From positions 1-64,000 of the forward strand of contig CAYTMI010000003.1 in assembly GCA_964438865.1 (NCBI GenBank): a DNA stretch of 64,000 bases. Direction: 5' to 3'. The DNA is from G016234445 sp964438865. GTDB lineage: Bacteria; Chloroflexota; Dehalococcoidia; Tepidiformales; Tepidiformaceae. The notes beneath the pieces were generated by a model. It had not been told where the DNA came from, ran no database searches, and was given only the letters and a program-made list of their open reading frames with translations. A program made the position numbers and the translations under genes. Shown one piece after another: positions 49,145-58,629 of the stretch (position 1 is the first letter of the stretch; every line of letters starts with the position of its first letter).

Positions 49145-50194
49145 ATGCACACGGAACCTGGCCCCTACCCCGGCCCGCTGGTGATCGCCGTCCGCGGGCC
49201 GTCTCGTTCGGGGAAGACGGCGCTCGCTGAGCGGGTCATCGCGCAGTTGGCCGAACACGGGCGGACGGTCGCCTACCTGAAGCGGACCCACCACGAACTC
49301 GACCTCCCGGCGAAGGCGTCGGGGCGCGTCTGGGCGCGGCAGCCCGCGGCGATGGTGATGCGCGCGCCCGACCGTACCCAACTGACGCTACCGGCCGGTT
49401 CCGGGACCGCGGCCGAACTCCTCGCGTTCGTACCGGACAGTGTCGACCTGGTGCTGCTGGAGACCCACACGCCTGAACCGTACCCGACGGTCCTTTCGGG
49501 ACTGATGGAGCCGGGCCGCGACGAGCATGTCGTGGGCCGGTGGCGGCTCGAAGACGTGGATGCGGCAGCAGCGAGCGTGTCGGCAGTCATCCTGGGGATG
49601 CTCCCGGCCGACCGGGCGCTGGCACTGGCGTTGCGGGCGGCGATGCGCCAGCACAGCGGTGGCCACGGCCCCGGCCACGCTTGCGCCGGTCTGGTGCTGG
49701 GCACGCGGTTGGCTCTGCTCGGCTGCGAGTTGCTGGGAATTGAGACGCCGGACACGACGAAGCGGCTGATGGTGGCGGCGGAAACGGACCGCTGCGCCGT
49801 CGACGCGATTCAGGTGGTGACGGGCTGCAGGCCGGGAAAGCGCACGCTGCGGCTCCTCGACTACGGAAAGCTGGCGGCCACGTTCTTCGACGAATGGACG
49901 GGCACGGCGGTCCGGGTGGCGGCGCGGGGAGACCTTCGCGGCCGCGCCGAAGCACTCGCGCTGACCCCCGACCGCCTCGAAGCGCAGCGGCTGGCCTACG
50001 TGGCGATGCCGGTCGCGGATCTGTTCGAATGGCGGGCGAGCGACTTCGCGCCAGACCAGTTCGACCTCCCGGGACCGCCGAGGCGGCGCGTGAACTGCGT
50101 GACCTGTGGCGAAGAGGTGTCCGACGGGCGCGACGTAAGGACCGACGCGGGGCCGCGCTGCCGCCCGTGCGCCGGCTGGACAGCCCACAGCTAA
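49145..50194 (+). CDS. MobB-FmdE-zinc ribbon fusion protein
   Basis: A 349-residue fusion. Residues 10-160 are a MobB-type P-loop GTPase (GPSRSGKT 18-25), which in molybdenum cofactor work helps MobA make the guanine dinucleotide form. Residues 168-265 are an FmdE domain (GHGPGHACAG, ETDRCAVDAIQVVTGC, LLDYGKLAATFFDEWTG), first seen in formylmethanofuran dehydrogenase operons. Cys 318, 321, 339 and 342 make a zinc ribbon. It is divergent from the PNP gene and likely serves the molybdenum enzyme encoded at 55759. Confidence 0.85.
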   Translation: MHTEPGPYPGPLVIAVRGPSRSGKTALAERVIAQLAEHGRTVAYLKRTHHELDLPAKASGRVWARQPAAMVMRAPDRTQLTLPAGSGTAAELLAFVPDSVDLVLLETHTPEPYPTVLSGLMEPGRDEHVVGRWRLEDVDAAAASVSAVILGMLPADRALALALRAAMRQHSGGHGPGHACAGLVLGTRLALLGCELLGIETPDTTKRLMVAAETDRCAVDAIQVVTGCRPGKRTLRLLDYGKLAATFFDEWTGTAVRVAARGDLRGRAEALALTPDRLEAQRLAYVAMPVADLFEWRASDFAPDQFDLPGPPRRRVNCVTCGEEVSDGRDVRTDAGPRCRPCAGWTAHS

Positions 50195-50218
50195 CCCGGC
50201 CGCGTCAGCCCTGGCGCT

Positions 50219-51055
50219 CTACGTCACCTGGCGGACGTACTTCTCGCCATCCCAGGTCACCCAACTCCCGGCGGCGTCGGTCGTCTGGCCGCGGACGTCG
50301 AGTTCGCTGCGGAGGATGAGCAGCTCTTCCTCCGTCGGGGGTTCCAGGACGGCGACCTCGGGCGCGATGAGAGGTTTCCACTCGCATTCCTGGAGGATCT
50401 CTTCGACAGTGACCCAGGGCGCGCGAGCGATGAGACGGAGCCGCCGCTCTTCGTAGTCGTACATCGCCCAGGGCGTGACGACGCGCCAGGGCCCTGTGCC
50501 GCGCGGGAGCCCGGCGCGCTCGCGGGCGCCTTCGGACCCATCGAGGTACCCCGGCGAGGAGATGAAGTCGACCTTCTCGACGAACTTCCGGCGCTCCTGG
50601 TCGGTAATGAGCACCGTGCGCCAGCAGCAGGAGGCGATGGTATCGGCACCACCGGGCCCGTGCATCCGGCGGCCGCCGTCCGGGTACTCGCCCAGGAAGG
50701 TGGAGTTGATGTTCCCGTGCTGATCGACCTGTAGCGTGTTGAGGACGCCGTAGTCCATGAATCCGAGCTGGGCGAAGTAGCCGGCCGTGTTCATGTTCCC
50801 CCAGGACAGAGCCTTGTGGACCGCGCGCGAAGCGACCATCGACATCATCGGCTCAAACGGCAACATCGGGATCGGCGCGATGACGCCGTCCTCGGTCACG
50901 TATTGAGCATCTGGCGCATAAAGTTTCTTCCCTAGCAGGACGGAGTAGAGAGGGGTGCCGCCACCGGCCGCCCAGTAGGTCTTCCCGCTTTCGACCATGC
51001 GCGCGACGACGCACATCGCCATCTCGCGCTCGGAGAACGCCTCGGCCTGTGTCAT
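50219..51055 (-). CDS. CoA-transferase beta subunit (family I), pair 2
   Basis: A 278-residue family I CoA-transferase subunit. The catalytic-Glu region is YVTEDGVIAPIP, which fits the SENG position. The partner alpha gene overlaps its start by 4 bases. It is paralogous to the subunit at 45274. Confidence 0.82.
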   Translation of the reverse strand: MTQAEAFSEREMAMCVVARMVESGKTYWAAGGGTPLYSVLLGKKLYAPDAQYVTEDGVIAPIPMLPFEPMMSMVASRAVHKALSWGNMNTAGYFAQLGFMDYGVLNTLQVDQHGNINSTFLGEYPDGGRRMHGPGGADTIASCCWRTVLITDQERRKFVEKVDFISSPGYLDGSEGARERAGLPRGTGPWRVVTPWAMYDYEERRLRLIARAPWVTVEEILQECEWKPLIAPEVAVLEPPTEEELLILRSELDVRGQTTDAAGSWVTWDGEKYVRQVT

Positions 51056-52047
51056 GCCCGGTAACCCTCCTTGATGGTCTCGTGCTTCTGCATGTCGAGC
51101 AGTTTGCTTGCACCAACCAGTTTGTCAAGCATCTCACGGTGTGATGAGACGCCCAGGATCCACTTGTCGATGTAGGGCTGCACGTCGCCACGGAGCACGG
51201 CGGCGAAGCACTCCATCACCACGGCCGGGTCGGAGCCGTAGTATCCGGGCACCGTGCCCGGATAGGCCCCGAAGGGCGCCTCGACCACGGCATCGACGCA
51301 CCAGTAGGGGATGCTCGTCGCGCCGGGGTTGGAGCGAATCTGGTCCGTGCTGATGATTTCCTCGGCGGTGATGATCACCTTGCGCGAGGAGAGTGCGGCT
51401 GGCACGTCAGAGATGCCCGTGCCGAAGACGCGGGAGTTGCCGTACATGTCGGCCTGCTGCACATGTACGACCGCGACATCGGGGTTGAGCGCGGGGATGA
51501 TGACCGTTGGCAGGCCAGTGTAGGGGTCGGTAATGAGCTTCGCGCCGCTGAAGTCGAAGCCGTCGGTCCCGCCGAACGACCGAATGGGGATGAACGGGAT
51601 ACCCTGGGCGCCGGCCTCGAGTCGCATCGACATAACGACATTGCTGTATTCGAAGACCTCAAGGCGGTTCTCCGCGAGCGCCCTCCGGACGCCGGGCGTG
51701 CAGAGGAAGAAGCCCGTATCGACCTTACTCACGCAGCCGGCGCCCACCAGAAGACCCACGTCAACGTAGGTGAACTTCCCCGCGACCCAGAGGTTCTTCT
51801 TCTGCTGGCGGATGATCTCGTTGATCACGAGGTTCGGGCCGCGCATCAGGTAGTTGCACTCGTAAGTCATGTAGTCGCCGTCGGCGACGAACTTTTCGAC
51901 CGCTTCCTTCTCGGTCATCAACTTGGAGACCATGGCTCGGCTCTTGTGGTCCCGCACCCACTCGCGGAAACCATCGGGATCGACCGGGTGGTACCGGGCC
52001 GTTCCTTCCGCCAGCACCTCCAGCGGACGGGGCGTTGCCGTTGTCAT
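51052..52047 (-). CDS. CoA-transferase alpha subunit (family I), pair 2
   Basis: A 331-residue alpha subunit: SKLMTEKEAVEKFVADGDYMTYECNYLMRGPNLVINEIIRQQKKNLWVAGK. It is paralogous to the subunit at 46094 but has about 20 more N-terminal residues. AAGGAGACCCC precedes the ATG at 52047. With the beta subunit it would move CoA between carboxylic acids or open a ring. Confidence 0.82.
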   Translation of the reverse strand: MTTATPRPLEVLAEGTARYHPVDPDGFREWVRDHKSRAMVSKLMTEKEAVEKFVADGDYMTYECNYLMRGPNLVINEIIRQQKKNLWVAGKFTYVDVGLLVGAGCVSKVDTGFFLCTPGVRRALAENRLEVFEYSNVVMSMRLEAGAQGIPFIPIRSFGGTDGFDFSGAKLITDPYTGLPTVIIPALNPDVAVVHVQQADMYGNSRVFGTGISDVPAALSSRKVIITAEEIISTDQIRSNPGATSIPYWCVDAVVEAPFGAYPGTVPGYYGSDPAVVMECFAAVLRGDVQPYIDKWILGVSSHREMLDKLVGASKLLDMQKHETIKEGYRA

Positions 52048-52122
52048 GGGGTCTCCTTCCCGGTCTCCCGGTTGTTCCTGGCCGTCGTGGCGCGGGTGCC
52101 CGCACCCCGCGAGTAACGGAAA

Positions 52123-52147
52123 GGGGGCCGTGGTTGGCACGGCCCCC
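52123..52147 (-). terminator. Terminator after the thiolase gene
   Basis: GGGGGCCGTG/CACGGCCCCC is a perfect 10-bp stem with a 5-base loop, followed on the minus strand by TTTCCGTT. It lies 14 bases past the thiolase stop. Confidence 0.8.
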
Positions 52148-52160
52148 TTCGTTGGAGGTA

Positions 52161-53393
52161 CTAGCGAACGAGGATGGTCACGCACATCGCGGCGGCGTCG
52201 CTGCCGATGGAGCCGCCGCCGTTCTGTGCGAGGGCGACCTTCGCCCCCTGCACCTGGCGATCCCCGGAGCGGCCCTGGAGCTGCTCCGTAAGCTCGACGA
52301 TCTGGGCGACGCCGGTAGCGCCGACGGGGTGGCCCTTGCGAAGCAGCCCGCCAGACGTGTTCACCGGGACGCGGCCGCCGAGCCAGGTGGCGCCGGAGTC
52401 GATGAGGACTCCGCCTTCGCCCTTGCCGCAGAGGCCAAGCGATTCGTAGCCCGTGATCTCAGCCGGCGCGGAGGCATCGTGCAGTTCGACCACGCTCAGG
52501 TCATTGGGGCCGACGCCTGCTTCGCTGTACGCCTCGCTGGCGCAGAGTTCGAGGCTGCCGCCTTCGTCCGGGCCGTGGTCCCAACCGGAGTGAAGCACGC
52601 TGGAGATGATCCGGACCGGCGAGGTGAGGCCGAGTTGGGCCGCCTTGCGTTCGCTGATCACGATGACCGCCGCGGCGCCGTCGCCAATCGGCGAGCACAT
52701 GGGCCGGGTCAGCGGCTCCGCGATCATGGGCGCGGCAAGGACATCCTCCACGGTCAGCTGCTCGCGGAACTGTGCCCGCGGGTTGAGGCTGCCGTGGTAC
52801 GAGTTCTTCGCCGAGACCTTCGCGAACTGCTGGATGGTGGTGCCGTAGCGCTTCATATGGTTCCGCGCGGCTGAGGCGTAGATGTCCATGAACATCGAGC
52901 GGTTTTCGCCCGCGCCGCCGCCCGCCTTCTCGGCGCCGCTATCCTTCGCCGCGGCCTTCAGCCGGGCCATGATCTCTTCGAGGGCTTCGACGTCCACGGC
53001 ACCACTGAAGGCCGCGAAACTCTTCCGCTTGTCCTCGTGGTAGAGCTTTTCCGCACCGAGGGCGAGGACGACGTCATAGAGCCCGGCCGACACGAAAGCG
53101 CAGGCCTGGTTGAGCGCAGTGGAGCCGCTGGCGCAGGCGTTCTCGACGTTCACGACCGGGATCTTGCCGATGCCCGCGGAACGAAGGATGACTTGGCCGC
53201 GGATGCACTCCTGCCCGGTAACGAGGCCCGCGGCGGCGTTGCCGACGAAGGCGGCTTCGATGTCCGAGTTCTGCATGCCGGCGTCGGCGATGGCGGCCCG
53301 GACCGCCTCAGCGCCGATCGACTTCAGCCCCCGGTCCATGTGCTTGCCGAAGCGGGTCATCCCCACGCCGGCGACGATTGCGTTGAATTTCAT
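52161..53393 (-). CDS. Thiolase-family protein (SCP2-type)
   Basis: A 410-residue thiolase: VNVENACASGSTALNQA with the acylated Cys, ELHDASAPAEITGYESLG with a His, and RKGHPVGATGVAQIVEL with the second catalytic His. The SCP2-thiolase/Ltp2-like group cleaves long or branched beta-keto-acyl-CoA or works as an aldolase on steroid side chains. It stands first in the minus-strand order after the nitroreductase gene. Confidence 0.88.
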   Translation of the reverse strand: MKFNAIVAGVGMTRFGKHMDRGLKSIGAEAVRAAIADAGMQNSDIEAAFVGNAAAGLVTGQECIRGQVILRSAGIGKIPVVNVENACASGSTALNQACAFVSAGLYDVVLALGAEKLYHEDKRKSFAAFSGAVDVEALEEIMARLKAAAKDSGAEKAGGGAGENRSMFMDIYASAARNHMKRYGTTIQQFAKVSAKNSYHGSLNPRAQFREQLTVEDVLAAPMIAEPLTRPMCSPIGDGAAAVIVISERKAAQLGLTSPVRIISSVLHSGWDHGPDEGGSLELCASEAYSEAGVGPNDLSVVELHDASAPAEITGYESLGLCGKGEGGVLIDSGATWLGGRVPVNTSGGLLRKGHPVGATGVAQIVELTEQLQGRSGDRQVQGAKVALAQNGGGSIGSDAAAMCVTILVR

Positions 53394-53424
53394 GGGTTCA
53401 CCTCCACTGCGTCCGTCAGGCTCG

Positions 53425-54213
53425 TCAAATCAGCCCGTGGCCCTTGATGCCGAGCGCGTTCTGGAGATAGTCCAGTTCGTCTTCGCGCCATGGCAACGGG
53501 GCCGGTGCCTGGAACATCTTATCGCTTGTGAGTTCCGCTACCACTGCCGGGTCCCGCGGGAACGGATTGTTGTAGCCGTTCATCTGGAAAAGCTTCTCGA
53601 ACGGCTGCCGGGGACGCTGACCGCCGGCTTCCGGGCTCTCCGCCGGGTAACCAACCGTCTGGAGGATGAGGATGCGGCAGGAATCGGGGAGGCCGAGGTT
53701 CTGACGAATCTTGTCCGTGTTGCCGCCGCCGAGGAGGCAGGTCCCGAGGCCCTGTTCGAACGCCACCAGGGTTGCCTGGGCGATGCCCTGGCCGCAGTCG
53801 ATTTCGCTGATCCCGGGCAACTTCAGGCGATCGAGGATGCCGGCAAAGAACGGCAGGAGCTGGCGTTCCAGCGCCTCCTCTTTGCCTTCGCCGAAGCCGA
53901 GCGCTCCGGCTTTCAGGAGTTCGCGCAGGCGGTCGGACTGTTCGTCGACAGCCGCCGTCTCCAGGTACCAGACGATGACGACCGGCGCCCGGCGGATCTG
54001 GAAGCCGGCGACGGGGGCGACGATCGCGTCCACGACTTCCTTGGGTGCAGTGTCGCGGAAGACGACGACGGCCCGCAGCGTCTGGACATTGCCCCAGTGC
54101 GAGGCGATGCGCGCCGCTTCGAGCATGCGCTGGATCTTCTCCGGCTCCACCGGCTTGTACGGCAGAAGGAATCGCATCGACCGGCGCCGGCCGATGGCTT
54201 CACGTAGTTCCAT
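53425..54213 (-). CDS. Nitroreductase-family flavoprotein
   Basis: A 262-residue nitroreductase fold: LREAIGRRRSMRFLLPYKPVEPEKIQRMLEAARIASHWGNVQTLRAVVV, IDCGQGIAQATLVAFEQGLGTCLLGGGNTDKI. Such proteins use FMN and NAD(P)H on nitro compounds, quinones or as dehalogenases; in this operon the substrate could be an enoyl or aromatic intermediate. A second, partial nitroreductase-like gene stands at the right edge. Confidence 0.78.
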   Translation of the reverse strand: MELREAIGRRRSMRFLLPYKPVEPEKIQRMLEAARIASHWGNVQTLRAVVVFRDTAPKEVVDAIVAPVAGFQIRRAPVVIVWYLETAAVDEQSDRLRELLKAGALGFGEGKEEALERQLLPFFAGILDRLKLPGISEIDCGQGIAQATLVAFEQGLGTCLLGGGNTDKIRQNLGLPDSCRILILQTVGYPAESPEAGGQRPRQPFEKLFQMNGYNNPFPRDPAVVAELTSDKMFQAPAPLPWREDELDYLQNALGIKGHGLI

Positions 54214-54232
54214 GGATGGTGTCTCTCCTCGC

Positions 54233-55441
54233 TTACAGCAGTGCCGCGCCGACGAGACCAAGGATCTCGTTGCAGCCGTCTTCGATCATGGAGGCGCGGG
54301 CATCGCGCATCAGCTTTTCGACCGGGAAATCCTTTGTGAGGCCGACGCCCCCGAAGATCTGGACCGCGTCGCTCGACACATCGAAGGCAGTCTGCGTGCA
54401 GAACACCTTCGAGGCGATGGAGTACTGGAGGAGCGGCGGGTTGGTGGCGTTGTAGTAGGCCACCCGCCGGGCCAGGGCGCGCGCCGCTTCCACCTGCATG
54501 AACATCTTGAACAGGCGGCTTTTCACGCTCTGGTGCTGGTTGATCGGCCGCCCGCCCTGGACGCGCTCGGCCGCATAGCCGATTGCGTGTTCGAGCGAGG
54601 CCCGGCCCAGGCCCACGAACATCTGGCCCATGCTCGCGTTCGCGCCGGTGAGGATCATCTGGACGATGGTCTGGTAGTTGTCCTTGCCGACGACCATGTA
54701 CTCGGCGGGGATGCGGACTTCGTCGAAGAAGATCTCGCCCTGGTTCAGGGGCCGCTGCCCGAGCTTGTCCGTGGGCTTGCCGCGGGAGACACCGGGCAGC
54801 CCCAGGGGGACGACCGCCACGCCGCCGCTGCGCATGCCTTCCGAAGGGTCGACCTGGCAGAACAGGGCAGCCACCGTCGCCATCGAGCCGTTCGACACCC
54901 ATGCCGACTTCTGGCCGCGGATAACGTAGTCATCGCCGTCCCTGGTCGCGATGCAGTTCGCCCGGACTGAGGGGTCGGTGAAGTGGGGCTCGGTGAAGCC
55001 CAACTGGTCGCTGCCGTGGTCAGGTTCGGTGACGGCCCAGCAGCCGATTTCGTCGCCGGCGGAAGAGGACTTGAGGTAGCGGTCCACCAGGCTCGGCCGG
55101 CCGGACATCATGACGAAGGTCTTGTGGAAGCCGGCAACGCCGAGGCTGATGGCGAGCCCGGAATCGCCCCAGCCCATCTCTTCACTGTAGAGGGCGCGAA
55201 TGCGGGCCCGCGCCAGGGGAGTGAGTTCAGCGGTCGAGGCCTCCAGGTCGTTCAGGCCCGCCGCGCGGTGCTTCTTGAAGACGTCCCAGAGGATGGAGTT
55301 CGGGGCGATGACATCGGCCGGGTCGGCGAGCATGTCGAGCTCTTTGGCCGCGGGCCGCATCACCTCAAGCGCGAACTTGTGGGTTGCGTCGCGGATGGCC
55401 CGTTCCTGGCCAGTCAACTCCGCTTCGATATCAACGAGCAT
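54233..55441 (-). CDS. Acyl-CoA dehydrogenase
   Basis: A 402-residue acyl-CoA dehydrogenase. WAVTEPDHGSD is the FAD/substrate motif, MIEDGCNEILGL holds the catalytic Glu equivalent, and QHQSVKSRLFKMFMQVEAARALARRV is the usual helix. It starts the catabolic operon with the nitroreductase and thiolase genes and is divergent from the molybdenum-enzyme operon. Confidence 0.9.
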   Translation of the reverse strand: MLVDIEAELTGQERAIRDATHKFALEVMRPAAKELDMLADPADVIAPNSILWDVFKKHRAAGLNDLEASTAELTPLARARIRALYSEEMGWGDSGLAISLGVAGFHKTFVMMSGRPSLVDRYLKSSSAGDEIGCWAVTEPDHGSDQLGFTEPHFTDPSVRANCIATRDGDDYVIRGQKSAWVSNGSMATVAALFCQVDPSEGMRSGGVAVVPLGLPGVSRGKPTDKLGQRPLNQGEIFFDEVRIPAEYMVVGKDNYQTIVQMILTGANASMGQMFVGLGRASLEHAIGYAAERVQGGRPINQHQSVKSRLFKMFMQVEAARALARRVAYYNATNPPLLQYSIASKVFCTQTAFDVSSDAVQIFGGVGLTKDFPVEKLMRDARASMIEDGCNEILGLVGAALL

Positions 55442-55602
55442 GGCACGCCTCCCTGCTTGATCGCAGGAATGCTAGGGGGAGGCGGAAATGTCCTCTATGA
55501 CTTAGATCATGCCGGGGCCCGCGCGGGCTCGGTAGGTTGTCTGTGGAGCGGCGTGCCCCAGGGCAATGCCGCACCCACGCACCCACGGAGGAGAGAAGCT
55601 GC

Positions 55603-55734
55603 ATGTTCGCACCCGCCCTCAACATCGACTTGAGCAAGCTGCAAGAGCAGGAAGAAGAAGTAGAGGCCCCGAAGCGAGCCAAGGGCACCAAGGCGCCTCG
55701 CCCCAACGCCGAAGAGAAGAAGTCCCGCTCCTAG
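55603..55734 (+). CDS. 43-residue charged peptide at the head of the molybdenum enzyme operon
   Basis: A 43-residue protein, MFAPALNIDLSKLQEQEEEV followed by a Lys/Arg-rich end (KRAKGTKAPRP, EEKKSRS). GGAGGAG lies 9 bases before the ATG. Its place, 24 bases before the catalytic-subunit gene, suggests a small partner or a translation leader. No family is known to me. Confidence 0.55.
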   Translation: MFAPALNIDLSKLQEQEEEVEAPKRAKGTKAPRPNAEEKKSRS

Positions 55735-55758
55735 CCCAGGCTTTCCCGGAGGGCCCTC

Positions 55759-58629
55759 ATGGCCACAGCTGCCCCCGAGCTTACCCGGCTCGCGCCGCTG
55801 GATGCTGGCGCGCGCCTTGATGATCTCCTCTCGCGGTCCTACGAATACCGCAGCTGGGAGGACGTGTACCGCGACCAATGGTCCTGGGACAAGGTGGTGC
55901 GCGTCACCCACACCCGGGTGAACTGCATCTCCGCCTGTTCGCTCGACGCCTACGTCAAGGACGGGATCGTCTGGCGCGAAGAGCAGAACGCCACCTACAC
56001 GAAGGCGTTCAAGGACGTCCCCGACTTCAACCCCCGCGGCTGCCCGATGGGCTGTGTCTACAGTTCCCAGATGTACGACCCGCTGCGGGTGAAGTACCCG
56101 ATGAAGCGGGCCGGCGCGCGCGGTTCCGGGAAGTGGCAGCGCCTCTCCTGGGACCAGGCGCTGACCGAGATCGCCGACAAGCTGCTTGACGTCGCCACCG
56201 AAGACGGCCCCGAGTGCATCGTCTACGACAACGGCACGACGAACCTTGACTTCGGGATCGGTTCGCCGATGGAAGGGCACCTCTTCACGCAGGGATTCGG
56301 CAGCACCACGATCGACTCCTACGCCGGCGTCGGCGACCTCCCGGTCGGGCTGATCCAAGCGTGGGGCCTCTACATGAGCGAAGGCACGGCTGACGACTGG
56401 TTCCTCTCGGACTACATCCTCCTCTGGGTGGGGAACCCGTCGTACACGCGCGTTCCGGAAGCGCACTTCCTCTGGGAGGCGCGCTACCGCGGCGCCAAGG
56501 TCGTCTCGATCGCCCCCGACTACAACGCTTCGACGATGCACGCCGACCGCTGGCTGAACGTCCGCTTCGGGACCGACGCCGCCCTCGCCCTCGGCATGAT
56601 GCGCGTGATCGTGGACGAAGGGCTCTACAAGGAAGACTACGTCAAAGAGCAGACGGACCTGCCCTTCCTCGTCGTGGTCGACACCGGCCGCTTCCTCCGG
56701 GAGAGCGACGTTGTCGAAGGCGGCTCCGACGGCGTCATGTACGTCTGGGATGCGAACACGGGCCGGAAAGTCTCGCCCCCGGGGACCTGGGGCTCCCGCC
56801 GCCAGACCATCGCCCTCGGGAACATCGACCCTGAACTCGAAGGCAGCCATCGGGTCGTTTTGAAGGACGGCCGGCGGGTGACGGTGCGGCCAGTGTTCGA
56901 CCTCCTGAAGCAGCGCCTGAAGGAATACCCGCTGGAGCGCGTGGCCGAGATAACGAACGTCCCCGCGGCGAACATCCAGAAGGTGGCCCGGGAATTCGCG
57001 GCTGCAAAGTCGGCGATGATCTACGCATCCTGGGGCGCATGCAAGCATTACCACTCGGACCTCTTCCAGCGGGGGATGGCCTACCTCTGCGCGCTCACCG
57101 GCAACTCCGGCGGGAAGCCCGGCTCCGGGATTAAGGTCTCGACCTGGTGGCCGCCTCCAAACGGGGTGCTCACCGGCGGCGGGCTTTCAGGCCCCAGCCT
57201 CCGCCTCGGCACCGAGCCGGTGGGTGAACTGCCGGTGGACCGCATCGGCGTCCAGGAGCTTTCGAAGATGACCTTCGAAGCCGGGCGATTGGGCGCCGCC
57301 ACACCGCTCATCCCCTGGCTCTACGCGCATGACCCGAAGTGGGCCGCGATCGCCGCGAAACAGGAGTACAACGACCCTTCGCTGAAGCGGCCGATCGCCG
57401 ATTACATGAAGGAGATCTTCGAGCGCAACTGGCAGCCGATCTCTCCGAAGCCACCAAAGCGTCCGAAGTTCCTCTACTTCTCCGGGCCGAACCCGCTGCG
57501 GCGCTGGCCGAACCCGGCCGTCATCCGCGACAGCCTCTGGGCGAGCATCGACACAATCGTCACGACCGACTTCAGGATATCGACCTCCGGGCTGTGGGCG
57601 GACTACATCCTGCCCGCCTGCGGCTACTACGAGAAGCCGGGGATCAAGTACACAAGCAGCTACATCCCCTACGTCATCGTCGGGGACCGCGCCGTCCCGC
57701 CGCTCTACGAATCCAAGCACGAATGGGACATCGCCCTGCTGCTCGCCGAGAAGATCCAGGAACGGGCACGGGAACGCGGCATCGGCACCCTGACCGACAG
57801 CCGGGGGATGCCCCGCTTCCTCGATAAGATCTACGACGAGATGACCGCCGACGGCGCCTACCAACCCGGCCCCGCCGGCGAAGAACGCGCGCTCGACTAC
57901 ATCCTCCAGTACTCGGCCATCACCCGGCACAGCGGCCTGGGCGAAGGCGCCTGGGGGAAAGCCGCCGAAGCCGGGATGGTGAAGATCAAGCAGATACAGC
58001 CATCGGCGCTGGCCCTGCAGTTCAACTCGGTCTATAGCGACTACACCGAAGACGAGCCGATCAACTCCTGCGGCTGGTTCGTTAACCGGAAGAACCCCTG
58101 GCCCACGTTCACCGGCCGCCAGCAGTTCTACATCGACCACGAGTGGTTCCTTGAGGCCGGGGAAGAGCTGATCACGCACAAGGAACCCGTGGCGGCGGGT
58201 GGCAACCACCCGCTCCGGCTCACCGGCGGCCACACCCGCTGGAGCATGCACTCTATCTGGCGGGCGAACGAAAAACTCCTCCGGCTGCAACGTGGCGAAC
58301 CCGTGGCCTACGTCTCGGTACCCGACGCCCGCGCTCGCGGCATCTCGGACCACGACCGCATCCGCGTCTTCAACGACGTCGGCGGCTTCGAACTCCGGGC
58401 GAAGGTTTCGCCGGCGGTGCAGCCGGGCGAAGTCGTCGTCTACCACGCCTGGGAGGGTTTCCAGTTCCCCGGCTGGGAGACGCAGAACGACGTCGCCGCC
58501 AGTCCATTGAAGCCCATCGACATGGTGGGCAACTACGGGCAGCTTCATTACCGGATGGCTTCCTACACGATGAACCACGTCCCGAAGGAAGCCGCCGTCG
58601 AGATCGTCCGCGTGGGGGGTGAAGCATGA
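55759..58629 (+). CDS. Molybdenum enzyme catalytic subunit, type II DMSO reductase family
   Basis: A 956-residue bis-MGD enzyme. The FS0 cluster region holds His51, Cys56, Cys60 and Cys95. Asp193 in SYAGVGDLPVGLIQAWG aligns with the Asp that ligates Mo in nitrate reductase and ethylbenzene dehydrogenase. No twin-arginine signal is seen: the protein starts MATAAPELTRLAPLDAG and GGAGGGCCCTC lies before the ATG. It should oxidise or reduce a carbon, nitrogen or oxyanion substrate; the adjacent heme-type, iron-sulfur and chaperone genes favour an Ebd/C25dh-like hydroxylase. Confidence 0.9.
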   Translation: MATAAPELTRLAPLDAGARLDDLLSRSYEYRSWEDVYRDQWSWDKVVRVTHTRVNCISACSLDAYVKDGIVWREEQNATYTKAFKDVPDFNPRGCPMGCVYSSQMYDPLRVKYPMKRAGARGSGKWQRLSWDQALTEIADKLLDVATEDGPECIVYDNGTTNLDFGIGSPMEGHLFTQGFGSTTIDSYAGVGDLPVGLIQAWGLYMSEGTADDWFLSDYILLWVGNPSYTRVPEAHFLWEARYRGAKVVSIAPDYNASTMHADRWLNVRFGTDAALALGMMRVIVDEGLYKEDYVKEQTDLPFLVVVDTGRFLRESDVVEGGSDGVMYVWDANTGRKVSPPGTWGSRRQTIALGNIDPELEGSHRVVLKDGRRVTVRPVFDLLKQRLKEYPLERVAEITNVPAANIQKVAREFAAAKSAMIYASWGACKHYHSDLFQRGMAYLCALTGNSGGKPGSGIKVSTWWPPPNGVLTGGGLSGPSLRLGTEPVGELPVDRIGVQELSKMTFEAGRLGAATPLIPWLYAHDPKWAAIAAKQEYNDPSLKRPIADYMKEIFERNWQPISPKPPKRPKFLYFSGPNPLRRWPNPAVIRDSLWASIDTIVTTDFRISTSGLWADYILPACGYYEKPGIKYTSSYIPYVIVGDRAVPPLYESKHEWDIALLLAEKIQERARERGIGTLTDSRGMPRFLDKIYDEMTADGAYQPGPAGEERALDYILQYSAITRHSGLGEGAWGKAAEAGMVKIKQIQPSALALQFNSVYSDYTEDEPINSCGWFVNRKNPWPTFTGRQQFYIDHEWFLEAGEELITHKEPVAAGGNHPLRLTGGHTRWSMHSIWRANEKLLRLQRGEPVAYVSVPDARARGISDHDRIRVFNDVGGFELRAKVSPAVQPGEVVVYHAWEGFQFPGWETQNDVAASPLKPIDMVGNYGQLHYRMASYTMNHVPKEAAVEIVRVGGEA

